Shown: positions 20,058-31,895 of the stretch, one piece after another
Numbering within the stretch: the stretch's first letter is position 1
Layout: every line of letters begins with the position of its first letter
NCBI RefSeq assembly: GCF_001975785.1
Contig: NZ_MSFI01000007.1
Coordinates: 1-54,827 of the forward strand
Direction of reading: 5' to 3'
Source of the DNA: Domibacillus epiphyticus
Lineage (GTDB): Bacteria; Bacillota; Bacilli; Bacillales; Domibacillaceae
Length of the DNA: 54,827 nt
Translations under genes and position numbers: made by a program
Notes under the pieces: model-generated
What the model saw: only the letters and a program-made list of their open reading frames with translations
Database searches by the model: none
What the model was told of the DNA's origin: nothing

Positions 20058-20336
20058 TTAGCGTCTTGTTTTCTTGTCGTCTGCAACGTGCCCTTTGTAA
20101 GTACGCGTTGGAGCGAATTCACCAAGTTTATGTCCAACCATATCTTCAGTTACGTATACAGGTACGTGTTTGCGACCATCGTATACTGCGATAGTGTGTC
20201 CGATGAATGTTGGGAAAATTGTAGAACGGCGTGACCAAGTTTTAATAACTTGCTTCTTTTCCGTTTCGTTCAACTTTTCAACTTTATTGAATAAATGATC
20301 ATCAACAAAAGGTCCTTTTTTCAAACTGCGGCCCAT
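20058..20336 (-). CDS. rpsS: 30S ribosomal protein S19
   Basis: S19 (uS19), 92 residues: [39 protein letters not shown] and [16 protein letters not shown]. Head of the 30S, paired with S13. Confidence 0.98.
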   Translation of the reverse strand: MGRSLKKGPFVDDHLFNKVEKLNETEKKQVIKTWSRRSTIFPTFIGHTIAVYDGRKHVPVYVTEDMVGHKLGEFAPTRTYKGHVADDKKTRR

Positions 20337-20396
20337 TTGTGTACCTCCCTTCGTGATTGGACTACGGTTCGTATATAGAACCGTAGGACAATTACG

Positions 20397-21227
20397 TTAT
20401 TTTTTACGACGACGAACGATAAATTTATCGGATTTGTTAACTTTTTTACGAGTTTTGTAACCAAGAGCTGGTTTGCCCCACGGTGTAACAGGACCTTTAC
20501 GGCCGATAGGCGCGCGTCCTTCACCACCACCATGTGGATGGTCGTTCGGGTTCATTACAGAACCGCGTACTGTAGGTTTTTTACCTAACCAGCGAGAGCG
20601 ACCTGCTTTACCGATGTTAACAAGTTCATGCTGCTCGTTACCAACTTGACCAATTGTCGCGCGGCATGTTGCAAGAATCATGCGAACTTCGCCTGAGTTC
20701 AAGCGTACGAGTACATATTTACCTTCTTTACCAAGCACTTGAGCTGAAGTACCTGCAGAACGAACTAATTGTCCGCCTTTGCCTGGTTTCAATTCGATGT
20801 TGTGGATAACTGTACCAACCGGGATATTTGCAAGTGGAAGTGCATTTCCTGCTTTAATATCAGCTTCCGGTCCGGACATGATTTCCGTTCCAACTTGGAT
20901 GTTTTTTGGAGCTAAGATGTAGCGTTTTTCTCCGTCAACGTAGTTCACGAGTGCGATGTTAGCCGAACGGTTCGGATCGTATTCGATTGTAGCAACGCGG
21001 CCTGGAATGCCATCTTTATCGCGTTTAAAATCGATAATACGATATTGGCGTTTATGACCGCCGCCTTTATGACGAACAGTAATTTTACCTTGGTTGTTAC
21101 GGCCGCCTTTCTTTTTCAAAGGCTCGAGCAATGATTTCTCCGGCGTGCTTGTTGTAATTTCAGCAAAGTCAAGAGTTGTCATATTACGACGACCGTTAGT
21201 GGTCGGTTTGTATTTTTTAATCGCCAT
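20397..21227 (-). CDS. rplB: 50S ribosomal protein L2
   Basis: L2 (uL2), 276 residues, essential for subunit joining and the peptidyl transferase centre. N-terminal [34 protein letters not shown], and the C-terminal loop [19 protein letters not shown] with the critical histidines. Confidence 0.98.
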   Translation of the reverse strand: MAIKKYKPTTNGRRNMTTLDFAEITTSTPEKSLLEPLKKKGGRNNQGKITVRHKGGGHKRQYRIIDFKRDKDGIPGRVATIEYDPNRSANIALVNYVDGEKRYILAPKNIQVGTEIMSGPEADIKAGNALPLANIPVGTVIHNIELKPGKGGQLVRSAGTSAQVLGKEGKYVLVRLNSGEVRMILATCRATIGQVGNEQHELVNIGKAGRSRWLGKKPTVRGSVMNPNDHPHGGGEGRAPIGRKGPVTPWGKPALGYKTRKKVNKSDKFIVRRRKK

Positions 21228-21260
21228 TTCGTGTCCCTCCTCTTCTATTTTATAGGTTTA

Positions 21261-21545
21261 TTAAGCTTCGAAAAGTTCGATTTCTTTGCTATCTTGCGTT
21301 AATGTGACGATTGCTTTACGGCGTTTGTTTGTATAACCCGCATGACGTCCCATACGCTTGAATTTACCTTTGTAGTTCATAACGTTCACGTTTTTAACTT
21401 TTACGCCGAAGATCTCTTCAACAGCAGTCTTCACTTGCGTTTTGTTTGCGCGTACGTCCACTTCAAACGTATATTTTTTTTCAGCCATAACAGCCATAGA
21501 TTGTTCAGTAATAACGGGGCGCTTAATTACATCGCGTGCATCCAT
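21261..21545 (-). CDS. rplW: 50S ribosomal protein L23
   Basis: L23 (uL23), 94 residues, exit-tunnel docking site. [23 protein letters not shown] and [19 protein letters not shown] are typical. Its ATG abuts/overlaps the rplD stop by one base. Confidence 0.98.
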   Translation of the reverse strand: MDARDVIKRPVITEQSMAVMAEKKYTFEVDVRANKTQVKTAVEEIFGVKVKNVNVMNYKGKFKRMGRHAGYTNKRRKAIVTLTQDSKEIELFEA

Positions 21546-22168
21546 TATGCAAGCACCTCCTCTACTTTTTCAACCGCTGCTTTTGTCATGATAAGTTTAT
21601 CATGTCCAAGCAGGTCAAGGATGTTGATGCCGGCTGCTTCAACCACTGTTACGCCAGGGATGTTGCGAGCGGACAATGCAACAAATTCGTTAACTGTATC
21701 TGTTACAATCAATGCTTTTGAGTTAACAGACAAGTTATTCAAGACATTAACAAATTCTTTTGTTTTTGGCGCATCGAAATTCAATGCTTCCAAAACAAGA
21801 ATGTTTTGTTCTTGTACTTTTGATGACAAAGCCGATTTCAACGCTAGACGACGTACTTTCTTTGGCAGCTTGTAGCTGTAGCTGCGTGGAGCCGGTCCAA
21901 ATACAGTACCACCGCCACGCCATTGTGGAGAGCGGATAGAACCTTGACGCGCGCGTCCAGTTCCTTTTTGACGCCATGGTTTACGACCGCCACCGCGTAC
22001 TTCAGAACGGGTTTTTACTTTATGGTTACCTTGACGCAAAGATGCGCGTTGCATAACCACTGCTTCAAATACTACATGTTCGTTTGGTTCGATTCCGAAT
22101 ACAGCGTCATTTAACTCGATATCGCCGACTTCAGAACCAGATTGGTTTAATACTTTAACTTTAGCCAT
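21545..22168 (-). CDS. rplD: 50S ribosomal protein L4
   Basis: L4 (uL4), 207 residues, with the tunnel-loop [23 protein letters not shown]. The loop looks wild type. In proteobacteria L4 represses the S10 operon; Firmicutes do not share that leader, so no such role is assumed. Confidence 0.98.
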   Translation of the reverse strand: MAKVKVLNQSGSEVGDIELNDAVFGIEPNEHVVFEAVVMQRASLRQGNHKVKTRSEVRGGGRKPWRQKGTGRARQGSIRSPQWRGGGTVFGPAPRSYSYKLPKKVRRLALKSALSSKVQEQNILVLEALNFDAPKTKEFVNVLNNLSVNSKALIVTDTVNEFVALSARNIPGVTVVEAAGINILDLLGHDKLIMTKAAVEKVEEVLA

Positions 22169-22198
22169 TCCTGTTTCCTCCTTTCCTAAAAAAGTTGA

Positions 22199-22831
22199 TT
22201 AGTTTGCTTTAACCGCAGATTTCACTTGGATCAAGGCTTTTTTAGATCCTGGAACGTTTCCTTTAATAAGAAGAACGTTGCGCTCAGCATCTACTTTCAC
22301 TACTTGCAAGTTTTGTACAGTTACTTGCTCTCCGCCCATACGGCCAGGGAGAAGTTTGTTTTTGAATACGCGGTTTGGCGCTACAGGTCCCATTGAACCC
22401 GGACGACGATGGTAGCGGGAACCATGAGACATAGGGCCGCGGCTTTGCCCGTGACGCTTAATAGCACCTTGGAAGCCTTTCCCTTTAGAAATTCCTGTTA
22501 CGTCGACGATATCGCCTTCTGCAAAAATATCAACTTTGACTTCTTGACCAATTTCAAGATCATTGTCGATGTTACGGAACTCACGAATGAAGCGCTTAGG
22601 TGCGATGCCTTCGCCTGCTTTCTTTACGTGTCCAAGTGACGGTTTGTTCGCAAGCTTTTCACGCTTGTCTTCAAAACCTAATTGAACCGCTGTGTAGCCG
22701 TCGCTTTCGACTGTTTTCTTTTGAAGGATAACGTTTGGTGCTGCTTCGATTACAGTTACCGGGATAAGGTCACCGTTTTCAGCAAACACTTGCGTCATAC
22801 CTACTTTTCTTCCTAAGATTCCTTTGGTCAT
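22199..22831 (-). CDS. rplC: 50S ribosomal protein L3
   Basis: L3 (uL3), 210 residues: [16 protein letters not shown], the central loop [21 protein letters not shown]-like segment that approaches the peptidyl transferase centre, and [16 protein letters not shown]. Confidence 0.97.
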   Translation of the reverse strand: MTKGILGRKVGMTQVFAENGDLIPVTVIEAAPNVILQKKTVESDGYTAVQLGFEDKREKLANKPSLGHVKKAGEGIAPKRFIREFRNIDNDLEIGQEVKVDIFAEGDIVDVTGISKGKGFQGAIKRHGQSRGPMSHGSRYHRRPGSMGPVAPNRVFKNKLLPGRMGGEQVTVQNLQVVKVDAERNVLLIKGNVPGSKKALIQVKSAVKAN

Positions 22832-22866
22832 GAGTCACACCTCCTGATTAATTGTTAGTTTATTTA

Positions 22867-23342
<476 letters not shown>

Positions 23343-23473
23343 CAATAGAATCAAATTTTTATATATAGAAAAAATCCATTGTCTTAAACGAGTTTCTTCT
23401 ATATTAAAATGACAGACTAATCACTTTGTAATAATGATAAACCCCTCAAAAAACAACTGCTTTACTGTGCAGC

Positions 23474-23547
23474 TCAAAAAAATAAAAGGCGACATTTTGG
23501 TCACCTATACTAAAACAAGAAATCCACCCCGATAACCGGGATGGATT
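23474..23547 (-). terminator. Tandem terminators after tuf
   Basis: First hairpin: AATCCACCCCG (23521-23531) / CGGGATGGATT (23537-23547), followed on the minus strand by a TTGTTTTAG tract. Second: AGGTGAC/GTCGCCT (23487-23493 with 23500-23506; one U-G pair on the minus strand), followed by TTTATTTTTTT (23476-23486). Two terminators in a row separate the highly transcribed str operon from the S10 promoter. Confidence 0.8.
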
Positions 23548-23569
23548 GAATCATTCACAAGGAACGATA

Positions 23570-24757
23570 TTATTTTTGGATTGTTGCTACAACGCCAGCG
23601 CCTACAGTACGGCCGCCTTCACGGATTGAGAATTTAGTACCTTCTTCAATCGCAATTGGAGCGATCAATTCTACAGACATTTCAACGTTATCGCCAGGCA
23701 TAACCATTTCTACGCCTTCAGGAAGGTTGCAGATACCAGTTACGTCAGTTGTACGGAAGTAGAACTGCGGACGGTAGTTAGTGAAGAATGGAGTATGACG
23801 TCCACCCTCTTCTTTAGAAAGAACATAAACTTCCGCTTTGAAAGTTGTATGTGGTGTGATTGTACCTGGTTTCGCAAGTACTTGACCACGTTGGATTTCT
23901 TCACGCGCTACGCCGCGAAGAAGTGCGCCGATGTTGTCGCCAGCTTCAGCATAATCAAGAAGCTTACGGAACATTTCAACACCTGTTACAGTTGTTGATT
24001 TTGGCTCCTCAGTCAAACCGATGATTTCAATTGTATCACCAACTTTGATTTGTCCACGCTCAACGCGTCCAGTTGCTACTGTACCACGGCCAGTGATTGA
24101 GAAAACATCCTCAACAGGCATCATGAATGGTTTGTCAGTGTCGCGTGTTGGAGTTGGGATGTACTCATCAACTGCAGCCATAAGCTCATGGATTTTTTCT
24201 TCCCATGCAGCATCTCCTTCAAGTGCTTTAAGAGCAGAACCTTTGATAACAGGAATGTCATCGCCAGGGAAATCATATTCAGAAAGAAGGTCACGAACTT
24301 CCATTTCTACAAGCTCAAGAAGCTCTTCATCGTCTACCATGTCGCATTTGTTCATGAATACAACTAGGAATGGTACACCTACTTGACGAGAAAGAAGGAT
24401 GTGCTCACGAGTTTGTGGCATTGGGCCATCAGCAGCAGATACTACAAGAATACCGCCGTCCATTTGAGCTGCACCAGTGATCATGTTTTTAACATAGTCA
24501 GCATGTCCAGGGCAGTCTACGTGTGCGTAGTGACGAGTTTCAGTTTCGTACTCAACGTGTGCAGTTGAGATTGTAATACCGCGCTCGCGCTCTTCTGGAG
24601 CACCATCGATTTGATCGTATGCACGCGCTTCTGCACCACCAGTTTTTGCAAGAACTGTTGTGATTGCAGCTGTTAGAGTTGTTTTACCATGGTCAACGTG
24701 GCCGATTGTGCCAATGTTAACGTGTGGTTTAGAACGGTCGAATTTTGCTTTTGCCAT
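23570..24757 (-). CDS. tuf: Translation elongation factor Tu
   Basis: EF-Tu, 395 residues, brings aminoacyl-tRNA to the A site. G domain motifs: GHVDHGKT (G1), [12 protein letters not shown] (G3), NKCDMV (G4); domain 2 has [12 protein letters not shown]; domain 3 ends [11 protein letters not shown]. The switch-I region keeps RGITIST. It is last in the str operon but has an extra promoter of its own. Confidence 0.99.
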   Translation of the reverse strand: MAKAKFDRSKPHVNIGTIGHVDHGKTTLTAAITTVLAKTGGAEARAYDQIDGAPEERERGITISTAHVEYETETRHYAHVDCPGHADYVKNMITGAAQMDGGILVVSAADGPMPQTREHILLSRQVGVPFLVVFMNKCDMVDDEELLELVEMEVRDLLSEYDFPGDDIPVIKGSALKALEGDAAWEEKIHELMAAVDEYIPTPTRDTDKPFMMPVEDVFSITGRGTVATGRVERGQIKVGDTIEIIGLTEEPKSTTVTGVEMFRKLLDYAEAGDNIGALLRGVAREEIQRGQVLAKPGTITPHTTFKAEVYVLSKEEGGRHTPFFTNYRPQFYFRTTDVTGICNLPEGVEMVMPGDNVEMSVELIAPIAIEEGTKFSIREGGRTVGAGVVATIQK

Positions 24758-24857
24758 TAGGAAGTTCCTCCTTCAAAATATAAAAATTAGTATTTGTATA
24801 TATAGTTCTTCCCCGGAAAAAAGGTTTTTCCGGAAGAAGGGAAAGCTTACAATAGTA

Positions 24858-24886
24858 TTTATACTTGATTAACACGTATAAATCAA
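24858..24886 (-). promoter_or_regulatory. Promoter directly upstream of tuf
   Basis: TTGATT (24881-24886), 17-bp spacer, TATAAA (24858-24863). The -35 begins at the base after the fusA stop codon. A separate tuf promoter would let EF-Tu exceed EF-G. The leader then contains a hairpin TTCTTCCGGAAAAA / TTTTTTCCGGGGAAGAA (about 24806-24839), not followed by a T-run. Confidence 0.7.
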
Positions 24887-26965
24887 TTATTCGCCTTTAT
24901 TTTTTTTGATGATTGTTTCCATGACACTCTTCGGCACTTCTTCGTAATGATCGAAGTGCATTGAGTAGTTACCGCGTCCTTGCGTGTTAGAACGAAGTGA
25001 CGTTGCGTAACCGAACATTTCAGAAAGTGGAACGAACGCTTTAACAACTTGAGCGTTTCCGCGTGCTTCCATACCTTCTACGCGTCCACGGCGTGATGTA
25101 ATATCACCCATGATATCGCCTAGATATTCGTCAGGAATAACAACTTCAACTTTCATTAGCGGCTCAAGAAGTACCGGGTTACATTTAGAAATTGCGTTTT
25201 TAAGGGCCATAGAGGCAGCAATTTTAAACGCCATCTCAGATGAATCGACATCATGGTAAGAACCGTCGAAAAGGCGGGCCTTAACATCGATCAATGGATA
25301 GCCGGCAAGAACACCATTTTTCATAGCGTCTTCAAGTCCTGCTTGAACTGCTGGAATGTATTCACGTGGTACGGAACCACCGACGATACCATTTTCGAAT
25401 TCAAATCCTGCTCCTTCTTCGTTAGGAGAGAACTCGATCCAAACGTGACCGAATTGTCCGCGACCACCAGATTGACGGGCAAATTTACCCTCAACTTGTG
25501 CGCTTGAACGGAACGTTTCACGATATGATACTTGTGGAGCACCAACGTTTGCTTCTACTTTGAACTCGCGACGCATACGGTCAACGATGATGTCAAGGTG
25601 AAGCTCACCCATACCTGCGATAATAACTTCACCAGTTTCCTGGTCAGTATGCGCATGGAATGTAGGGTCCTCTTCTTGAAGTTTTTGAAGCGCTGTTGTC
25701 ATCTTATCTTGGTCGGCTTTTGTTTTCGGCTCAACTGAAAGTGAGATAACTGGCTCAGGGAACTCCATAGATTCAAGAATAACAAGGTTTTTCTCATCGC
25801 AAAGCGTGTCGCCTGTTGTTGTATCTTTCAATCCAACAGCAGCGGCGATATCGCCCGCGTATACTTCCGAAATCTCTTCACGAGAGTTAGCGTGCATTTG
25901 AAGGATACGTCCTACACGCTCACGCTTGCCTTTCGTTGAGTTTTGTACGTATGAACCAGATGAAAGAACACCTGAATATACACGGAAGAATGTTAATTTA
26001 CCGACATATGGATCCGTCATAACTTTAAACGCAAGAGCCGAGAATGGCGATTCATCGCTTGATTCACGTTCCACTTCTTCGTCGCTGTCTGGAAGTGTAC
26101 CTTTGATTGCTGGTACATCAACTGGTGCTGGAAGGTAGTCGATAACAGCGTCAAGCATAAGCTGAACGCCTTTGTTTTTAAATGCAGATCCAACCATTAC
26201 AGGGAAGAATTCTACATTGATAACACCTTTGCGGATCGCAGCTTTGATTTCTTCATTCGTCAATTCTTCGCCGCCAAGGTATTTCTCCATTAATTCTTCA
26301 TCAAGCTCCGCTACAGCTTCAATCAGCTTTTCACGGTACTCTTCTGCTTGGTCTTGGTAATCAGCAGGAATGTCAACAACTTCGATTTCAGTACCAAGGT
26401 CATTGCCATACATTGTTGCTTTCATTTCAATTAAGTCAATGATGCCTGAGAACTCGTCTTCAGCACCGATTGGCAATTGAATTGGATGTGCGTTCGCCAT
26501 TAGACGGTCATGGATTGTGCCGACAGAGTAAAGGAAGTCTGCACCCAATTTGTCCATTTTGTTGACGAATACAACACGTGGAACACCGTATGTTGTCGCT
26601 TGACGCCATACTGTTTCCGTTTGCGGCTCAACACCGGATTGAGCATCAAGAACCGTTACAGCACCATCAAGTACACGAAGTGAACGTTCAACTTCAACTG
26701 TGAAGTCTACGTGTCCAGGTGTATCGATGATGTTAACGCGATGACCTTTCCATTGAGCAGTTGTTGCTGCAGATGTGATTGTAATACCACGCTCTTGCTC
26801 TTGCTCCATCCAGTCCATTTGTGAAGCACCTTCGTGCGTTTCACCAATTTTGTGAATACGGCCAGTGTAATAAAGGATACGCTCAGTCGTTGTCGTTTTA
26901 CCAGCATCGATGTGAGCCATGATTCCAATGTTACGAGTGTTTTTTAAGGAGAACTCTCTTGCCAT
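24887..26965 (-). CDS. fusA: Translation elongation factor G
   Basis: EF-G, 692 residues, drives translocation and, with RRF, ribosome recycling. G motifs: [36 protein letters not shown]; domain IV has [13 protein letters not shown] and the tip; domain V has RRGRVEGME. The frame fits the family without insertions. Confidence 0.99.
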   Translation of the reverse strand: MAREFSLKNTRNIGIMAHIDAGKTTTTERILYYTGRIHKIGETHEGASQMDWMEQEQERGITITSAATTAQWKGHRVNIIDTPGHVDFTVEVERSLRVLDGAVTVLDAQSGVEPQTETVWRQATTYGVPRVVFVNKMDKLGADFLYSVGTIHDRLMANAHPIQLPIGAEDEFSGIIDLIEMKATMYGNDLGTEIEVVDIPADYQDQAEEYREKLIEAVAELDEELMEKYLGGEELTNEEIKAAIRKGVINVEFFPVMVGSAFKNKGVQLMLDAVIDYLPAPVDVPAIKGTLPDSDEEVERESSDESPFSALAFKVMTDPYVGKLTFFRVYSGVLSSGSYVQNSTKGKRERVGRILQMHANSREEISEVYAGDIAAAVGLKDTTTGDTLCDEKNLVILESMEFPEPVISLSVEPKTKADQDKMTTALQKLQEEDPTFHAHTDQETGEVIIAGMGELHLDIIVDRMRREFKVEANVGAPQVSYRETFRSSAQVEGKFARQSGGRGQFGHVWIEFSPNEEGAGFEFENGIVGGSVPREYIPAVQAGLEDAMKNGVLAGYPLIDVKARLFDGSYHDVDSSEMAFKIAASMALKNAISKCNPVLLEPLMKVEVVIPDEYLGDIMGDITSRRGRVEGMEARGNAQVVKAFVPLSEMFGYATSLRSNTQGRGNYSMHFDHYEEVPKSVMETIIKKNKGE

Positions 26966-27017
26966 CTATTGTCTTTCTCCTTCCTGAATTAGGGTAGGTT
27001 TAAATTAGTTTTAAAAA

Positions 27018-27488
27018 TTACCAGCGGTAGTGAGCGAATGCTTTGTTCGCTTCCGCCATTTTGTGCGTATCTTCACGTTTTTTAACAGAAGCACCGCTGT
27101 TGTTTGCTGCATCAAGGATTTCCGCTGCAAGGCGTTCTTCCATTGTTTTTTCACCGCGAAGGCGTGCATAGTTTACCAACCAGCGGAGGCCGAGTGTTGT
27201 ACGGCGTTCCGGACGAACTTCAACTGGCACTTGGTAGTTTGCACCACCGACGCGGCGAGCGCGTACCTCTAGTACCGGCATGATGTTTTTCATCGCCTGG
27301 TCGAATACTTCCATTGGATCATTACCCGTGCGTTCACGGATTGTGTCAAAAGCTGCGTAAAGGATGGCTTGGGATTTTCCACGCTTCCCGTCAACCATCA
27401 TTTTGTTAATAAGACGTGTAACTAATTTTGAGTTGTAAAGCGGATCAGGCAATACGTCTCTTTTTGCTACAGGACCTTTACGTGGCAT
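27018..27488 (-). CDS. rpsG: 30S ribosomal protein S7
   Basis: S7 (uS7), 156 residues, nucleates the 30S head. [39 protein letters not shown] and the C-terminal [13 protein letters not shown] are typical. 42 bp after rpsL. Confidence 0.98.
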   Translation of the reverse strand: MPRKGPVAKRDVLPDPLYNSKLVTRLINKMMVDGKRGKSQAILYAAFDTIRERTGNDPMEVFDQAMKNIMPVLEVRARRVGGANYQVPVEVRPERRTTLGLRWLVNYARLRGEKTMEERLAAEILDAANNSGASVKKREDTHKMAEANKAFAHYRW

Positions 27489-27530
27489 GTGTTTTCCTCC
27501 TTTCGGAAATTAGGTTTTTAAGTTTATTTA

Positions 27531-27953
27531 TTATGCTTTAGGAGCTTTAGGGCGTTTTGTACCGTATTTAGAACGGCCTTGACGACGAGTTTCAACGCCG
27601 GCAGTATCAAGCGCACCACGTACGATGTGGTAACGTACCCCCGGTAAGTCTTTTACACGTCCGCCGCGAATCAAAACAACGCTATGCTCTTGAAGGTTAT
27701 GGCCGATACCAGGGATATAAGCTGTTACCTCAATACCGTTGCTCAAACGCACACGCGCATATTTACGAAGCGCTGAGTTTGGTTTCTTCGGCGTCATTGT
27801 ACCAACACGTGTGCAAACACCGCGTTTTTGCGGAGAAAGTACATTCGTTTGGGATTTCTTAAAGCTGTTGAATCCTTTATTAAGCGCCGGAGACTTCGAT
27901 TTAGTGATCTTTGATTTACGAGGCTTACGTACTAACTGATTAATAGTAGGCAT
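27531..27953 (-). CDS. rpsL: 30S ribosomal protein S12
   Basis: S12 (uS12), 140 residues, decoding-centre protein. The motif [17 protein letters not shown] has the lysine associated with streptomycin sensitivity, and the [14 protein letters not shown] loop is wild type. First gene of rpsL-rpsG-fusA-tuf. In B. subtilis rplGB (ybxF) precedes it; here it is absent. Confidence 0.98.
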   Translation of the reverse strand: MPTINQLVRKPRKSKITKSKSPALNKGFNSFKKSQTNVLSPQKRGVCTRVGTMTPKKPNSALRKYARVRLSNGIEVTAYIPGIGHNLQEHSVVLIRGGRVKDLPGVRYHIVRGALDTAGVETRRQGRSKYGTKRPKAPKA

Positions 27954-28154
27954 GTAAAGATCCTCCCTTCCTTTTTTTCTAAGCCCACACTTCCAGGTGG
28001 CTCATTTTTGGGCAAAAACAAAGTTCTTGCAGAAATCTACAAAAACATCATTTGCATATAATAGCAACAATTGTTTTGTTCCTATATATAAATTCTAAGA
28101 ATGATCATATAGGAGCACCTTGATCATATTATCACTTTCACTTTTTAGTGTCAA
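27954..28154 (-). promoter_or_regulatory. str operon promoter and long leader
   Basis: TTGACA (28149-28154), 17-bp spacer, TAATAT (28126-28131) form a good sigma-A promoter. A leader of about 165 nt precedes rpsL. It contains CTATATGATCATTCTTAGAA-type pairing with TTTATATATAG (28081-28115) and a stem near rpsL, AGCCAC...GTGGGCT (27982-28004). No ORF of ybxF type is seen in this 255-bp gap. Whether the leader regulates is unknown. Confidence 0.65.
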
Positions 28155-28162
28155 CTATCTTC

Positions 28163-28203
28163 CGAAAAAAATTACCGGTGTTTGTACATACAAACACCGG
28201 TAA
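28163..28203 (-). terminator. Strong terminator after rpoC
   Basis: Perfect stem TTACCGGTGTTTGTA (28172-28186) / TACAAACACCGGTAA (28189-28203), followed on the minus strand by TTTTTTT (28165-28171). It separates rpoBC from the str promoter, only about 10 bp further on. Confidence 0.92.
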
Positions 28204-28208
28204 CATAA

Positions 28209-31200
28209 TTATTCAACCGGAACTGATTCTTCCACTTGTTTCAAATTTGCTTCGGATCGGCGGTAACGCTGCATACCAGTACCCGCTGGAACGAGTTTTC
28301 CGATAATGACGTTTTCTTTCAATCCGAGCAATTCGTCGCGTTTTCCTTTGATTGCTGCGTCTGTCAAGACACGTGTTGTTTCTTGGAATGATGCAGCTGA
28401 CAAGAATGAATCTGTTTCCAATGACGCTTTTGTAATACCAAGCAGGATTGGACGTCCTGTTGCCGGTGTGCCGCCTTCGAGAAGGACTTTTTCATTCGCG
28501 TCACGGAACTGATGAATTTCAAGCAGACTGCCTGGAAGAACATCTGTGTCACCCGCTTCGAGAACACGCACTTTACGCAGCATTTGACGCACCATGACTT
28601 CTACGTGCTTATCGCCGATTTCTACACCTTGCATACGGTATACTTTTTGCACTTCGCGAAGCAAGTATTCCTGTACAGATGTAACGTCTTTGATTTTCAA
28701 GTATTCTTTCGGATCAATTGAGCCTTCAGTCAGTTCTTGACCGCGGGAAATTTGATCGTTGACAGTGACTTTCAAGCGCGCTGTATATGGCGCTGTATAT
28801 GTGCGAGTTTCCACATCGCCCTGAATAACGATTTCCTGTTGTCGGTCGCGACCTTCATTGATCGAAGTAACCGTACCATTGATTTCCGAAATAATCGCCT
28901 GACCTTTTGGATTACGCGCTTCAAAAATCTCCTGGATACGCGGAAGACCTTGTGTGATATCGTCTCCTGCTACACCACCTGTATGGAACGTACGCATTGT
29001 AAGCTGTGTACCTGGCTCACCAATAGATTGGGCAGCGATAATACCGACTGCTTCCCCAACTTCTACTTCTTGGCCTGTCGCCAAGTTGCGTCCATAACAT
29101 TTTTTACATACACCATGGCGTGTATTACATGTGAACGCAGAACGGATCCATACTTTTTCAACGCCTGCTTCCACTACGACTTTCGCTAAATCCTCGTCGA
29201 TTTGCTCGTTTTCACGAACAAGAACTTCGCCCGTTTCCGGGTGCTTAATCGCTTTGCGTGAATAACGTCCAACAAGACGTTCTTCAAGCGCTTCGATAAT
29301 TTCTGTTCCATCTTTAATCGAGCTGATTTCCAAACCGCGGTCTGTTCCACAATCATCTTCACGGACGATAACATCTTGTGCTACGTCAACAAGACGGCGT
29401 GTTAAGTAACCTGAATCGGCTGTTTTCAATGCGGTATCGGCAAGACCTTTACGCGCACCATGCGTCGAAATAAAGTACTCGAGTACTGTCAGACCTTCAC
29501 GGAATGAAGATTTGATCGGAAGTTCGATGATACGGCCGGCCGGATTGGCCATGAGTCCGCGCATACCCGCAAGCTGTGTAAAGTTTGATGCGTTACCACG
29601 GGCGCCGGAGTCACTCATCATAAAGATTGGATTTCGTTTATCGAGTGATTCCATCAATTTGCCTTGAATGACATCTTTCGCTGCACTCCAGACGGAAATA
29701 ACGCGGTCGTAGCGTTCTTCTTCCGTAATTAAACCACGGCGGAACTGCTTCATTACGTTATCCACTTTGTCCTGTGCTTCTTTCAAAATCTCTTCTTTTT
29801 CACCAAGAACGACGATGTCCGCAACCCCTACAGTAATACCCGCTTTTGTCGAATATCTGAAGCCGAGGTCTTTCATGCGGTCAAGCATTTTTGATGTTTC
29901 CGTAATTTTGAAGCGTTTGAACACTTCAGCAATGATGTTACCAAGGATTTTCTTTTTGAACGGCGACACAATTTCCTGTTTCGCGATGTGTTCACGCACA
30001 TCCACACCCGCATCCACGAAATATTTCTCCGGCGTTTTCACTTCAAGGTTGCTGCTTGTCGGCTCGTTAATGAACGGGAATGTATCCGGTAAAATTTCGT
30101 TAAAGATCAATTTACCAACCGTCGTAACAAGAAGCTTTTTATTTTGTTCTTCTGTAAAGGTTTGATTTTCAAGCGATGATGCCGCAACCGCCACACGTGT
30201 GTGAAGGTGAACATAGCCATTTTGGTAAGCTAAGATCGCTTCATTTGTATCTTTGAAAACAGCCCCTTCACCTACTGCTCCTTCGCGTTCAAGCGTTAAG
30301 TAGTAGTTGCCGAGTACCATATCCTGAGACGGTGTAACAACCGGTTTTCCGTCTTTCGGATTCAAGATGTTTTGCGCAGCAAGCATGAGCATGCGTGCTT
30401 CCGCCTGTGCTTCAGCAGAAAGCGGAACGTGAACCGCCATCTGGTCACCATCAAAGTCAGCGTTATATGCTGTACAAACGAGCGGATGGAGACGGATTGC
30501 GCGTCCTTCAACAAGCGTCGGCTCAAATGCTTGAATACCGAGACGGTGAAGCGTCGGTGCGCGGTTCAATAATACCGGATGTTCTTTAATGACTTCTTCA
30601 AGGACATCCCATACGTCAGATTGAACCCGTTCGATTTTACGTTTTGCACTCTTGATGTTGTGCGCAAGACCTCTTTCCACGAGTTCTTTCATCACGAATG
30701 GTTTGAATAATTCAAGGGCCATTTCTTTCGGAAGACCACATTGATACATTTTCAAGTTTGGTCCAACAACAATAACGGAACGGCCTGAGTAGTCAACACG
30801 TTTTCCGAGCAAGTTTTGACGGAAACGACCTTGCTTCCCTTTCAGCATATGAGAAAGAGACTTTAATGGACGGTTACCAGGACCTGTTACCGGGCGTCCT
30901 CGGCGTCCATTGTCGATCAGCGCATCAACCGCTTCCTGAAGCATACGTTTTTCATTTTGAACGATGATGCTTGGTGCACCTAAGTCAAGAAGACGTTTCA
31001 AACGGTTGTTTCGGTTGATTACACGGCGATACAAGTCATTCAAGTCAGATGTCGCAAAACGGCCGCCGTCAAGTTGTACCATCGGGCGAAGTTCAGGCGG
31101 GATAACTGGCAGAACGTCAAGAATCATCCAATCCGGTTTGTTGCCCGAATGACGGAATGCTTCAATCACTTCAAGACGCTTGATCGCACGAGTACGACGC

Positions 31201-31802
31201 TGTCCTTGAGCTGATTTTAACTCTTCTTTTAACTGCTCTGTTTCTTTTTCAAGATCAATGTCCTGAAGAAGTTTTTTAATCGCTTCCGCACCCATAGAAG
31301 CCTGGAATTTGCTTCCGTATTTATCACGGTACGTACGGTATTCTTTTTCAGAAAGAAGCTGTTTCTTTTCAAGCGCCGTATCCCCAGATTCTGTCACAAC
31401 GTATGAAGCAAAATAAATAACTTCTTCGAGTGCACGCGGGGACATATCTAGAACGAGACCCATGCGGCTTGGGATACCTTTGAAATACCAGATGTGTGAG
31501 ACAGGGGCAGCTAGTTCAATGTGACCCATCCGTTCACGGCGTACTTTTGCTTTCGTTACTTCAACGCCGCAGCGATCGCAGACAACGCCTTTATAACGAA
31601 CTCGCTTATATTTACCGCAATGACATTCCCAGTCCTTTGTCGGACCAAAAATTCGTTCGCAGAACAAGCCGTCTTTTTCCGGCTTAAGCGTACGGTAGTT
31701 GATTGTTTCAGGCTTCTTAACTTCTCCGTAAGACCATGAACGAATCTTGTCCGGTGAAGCAAGACCAATTTTCATATACTCGAAATTATTAACATCGATC
31801 AA
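28209..31802 (-). CDS. rpoC: DNA-directed RNA polymerase beta-prime subunit
   Basis: Beta-prime subunit. From the TTG at 31800-31802 it is 1197 residues and begins [17 protein letters not shown], as in B. subtilis ([10 protein letters not shown]); the SD GGGAGGT is 7 nt upstream. The frame remains open to 31850 but without an SD. Marks: N-terminal zinc site [19 protein letters not shown], catalytic [15 protein letters not shown] with three Mg-binding aspartates, second zinc site [11 protein letters not shown], and trigger-loop [16 protein letters not shown]. Confidence 0.98.
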   Translation of the reverse strand: MIDVNNFEYMKIGLASPDKIRSWSYGEVKKPETINYRTLKPEKDGLFCERIFGPTKDWECHCGKYKRVRYKGVVCDRCGVEVTKAKVRRERMGHIELAAPVSHIWYFKGIPSRMGLVLDMSPRALEEVIYFASYVVTESGDTALEKKQLLSEKEYRTYRDKYGSKFQASMGAEAIKKLLQDIDLEKETEQLKEELKSAQGQRRTRAIKRLEVIEAFRHSGNKPDWMILDVLPVIPPELRPMVQLDGGRFATSDLNDLYRRVINRNNRLKRLLDLGAPSIIVQNEKRMLQEAVDALIDNGRRGRPVTGPGNRPLKSLSHMLKGKQGRFRQNLLGKRVDYSGRSVIVVGPNLKMYQCGLPKEMALELFKPFVMKELVERGLAHNIKSAKRKIERVQSDVWDVLEEVIKEHPVLLNRAPTLHRLGIQAFEPTLVEGRAIRLHPLVCTAYNADFDGDQMAVHVPLSAEAQAEARMLMLAAQNILNPKDGKPVVTPSQDMVLGNYYLTLEREGAVGEGAVFKDTNEAILAYQNGYVHLHTRVAVAASSLENQTFTEEQNKKLLVTTVGKLIFNEILPDTFPFINEPTSSNLEVKTPEKYFVDAGVDVREHIAKQEIVSPFKKKILGNIIAEVFKRFKITETSKMLDRMKDLGFRYSTKAGITVGVADIVVLGEKEEILKEAQDKVDNVMKQFRRGLITEEERYDRVISVWSAAKDVIQGKLMESLDKRNPIFMMSDSGARGNASNFTQLAGMRGLMANPAGRIIELPIKSSFREGLTVLEYFISTHGARKGLADTALKTADSGYLTRRLVDVAQDVIVREDDCGTDRGLEISSIKDGTEIIEALEERLVGRYSRKAIKHPETGEVLVRENEQIDEDLAKVVVEAGVEKVWIRSAFTCNTRHGVCKKCYGRNLATGQEVEVGEAVGIIAAQSIGEPGTQLTMRTFHTGGVAGDDITQGLPRIQEIFEARNPKGQAIISEINGTVTSINEGRDRQQEIVIQGDVETRTYTAPYTARLKVTVNDQISRGQELTEGSIDPKEYLKIKDVTSVQEYLLREVQKVYRMQGVEIGDKHVEVMVRQMLRKVRVLEAGDTDVLPGSLLEIHQFRDANEKVLLEGGTPATGRPILLGITKASLETDSFLSAASFQETTRVLTDAAIKGKRDELLGLKENVIIGKLVPAGTGMQRYRRSEANLKQVEESVPVE

Positions 31803-31895
31803 GGGGCCTACCTCCCTTTTCTTTTTACCAAATTCCTTGAAAGCGCCCAAAAAGCGCTGAAAACAAGCGCTTTTTGGACAAATTTATTTAATGGT

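Noticed and set aside
21342-21875. 177-codon plus-strand ORF across rplW/rplD
   Set aside because: Antisense to two intact ribosomal genes; long only because of codon bias in the real genes.
24806-24839. Terminator between fusA and tuf
   Set aside because: The hairpin is strong but followed by CTATATATAC rather than a T-run; more likely a leader or mRNA-stability structure.
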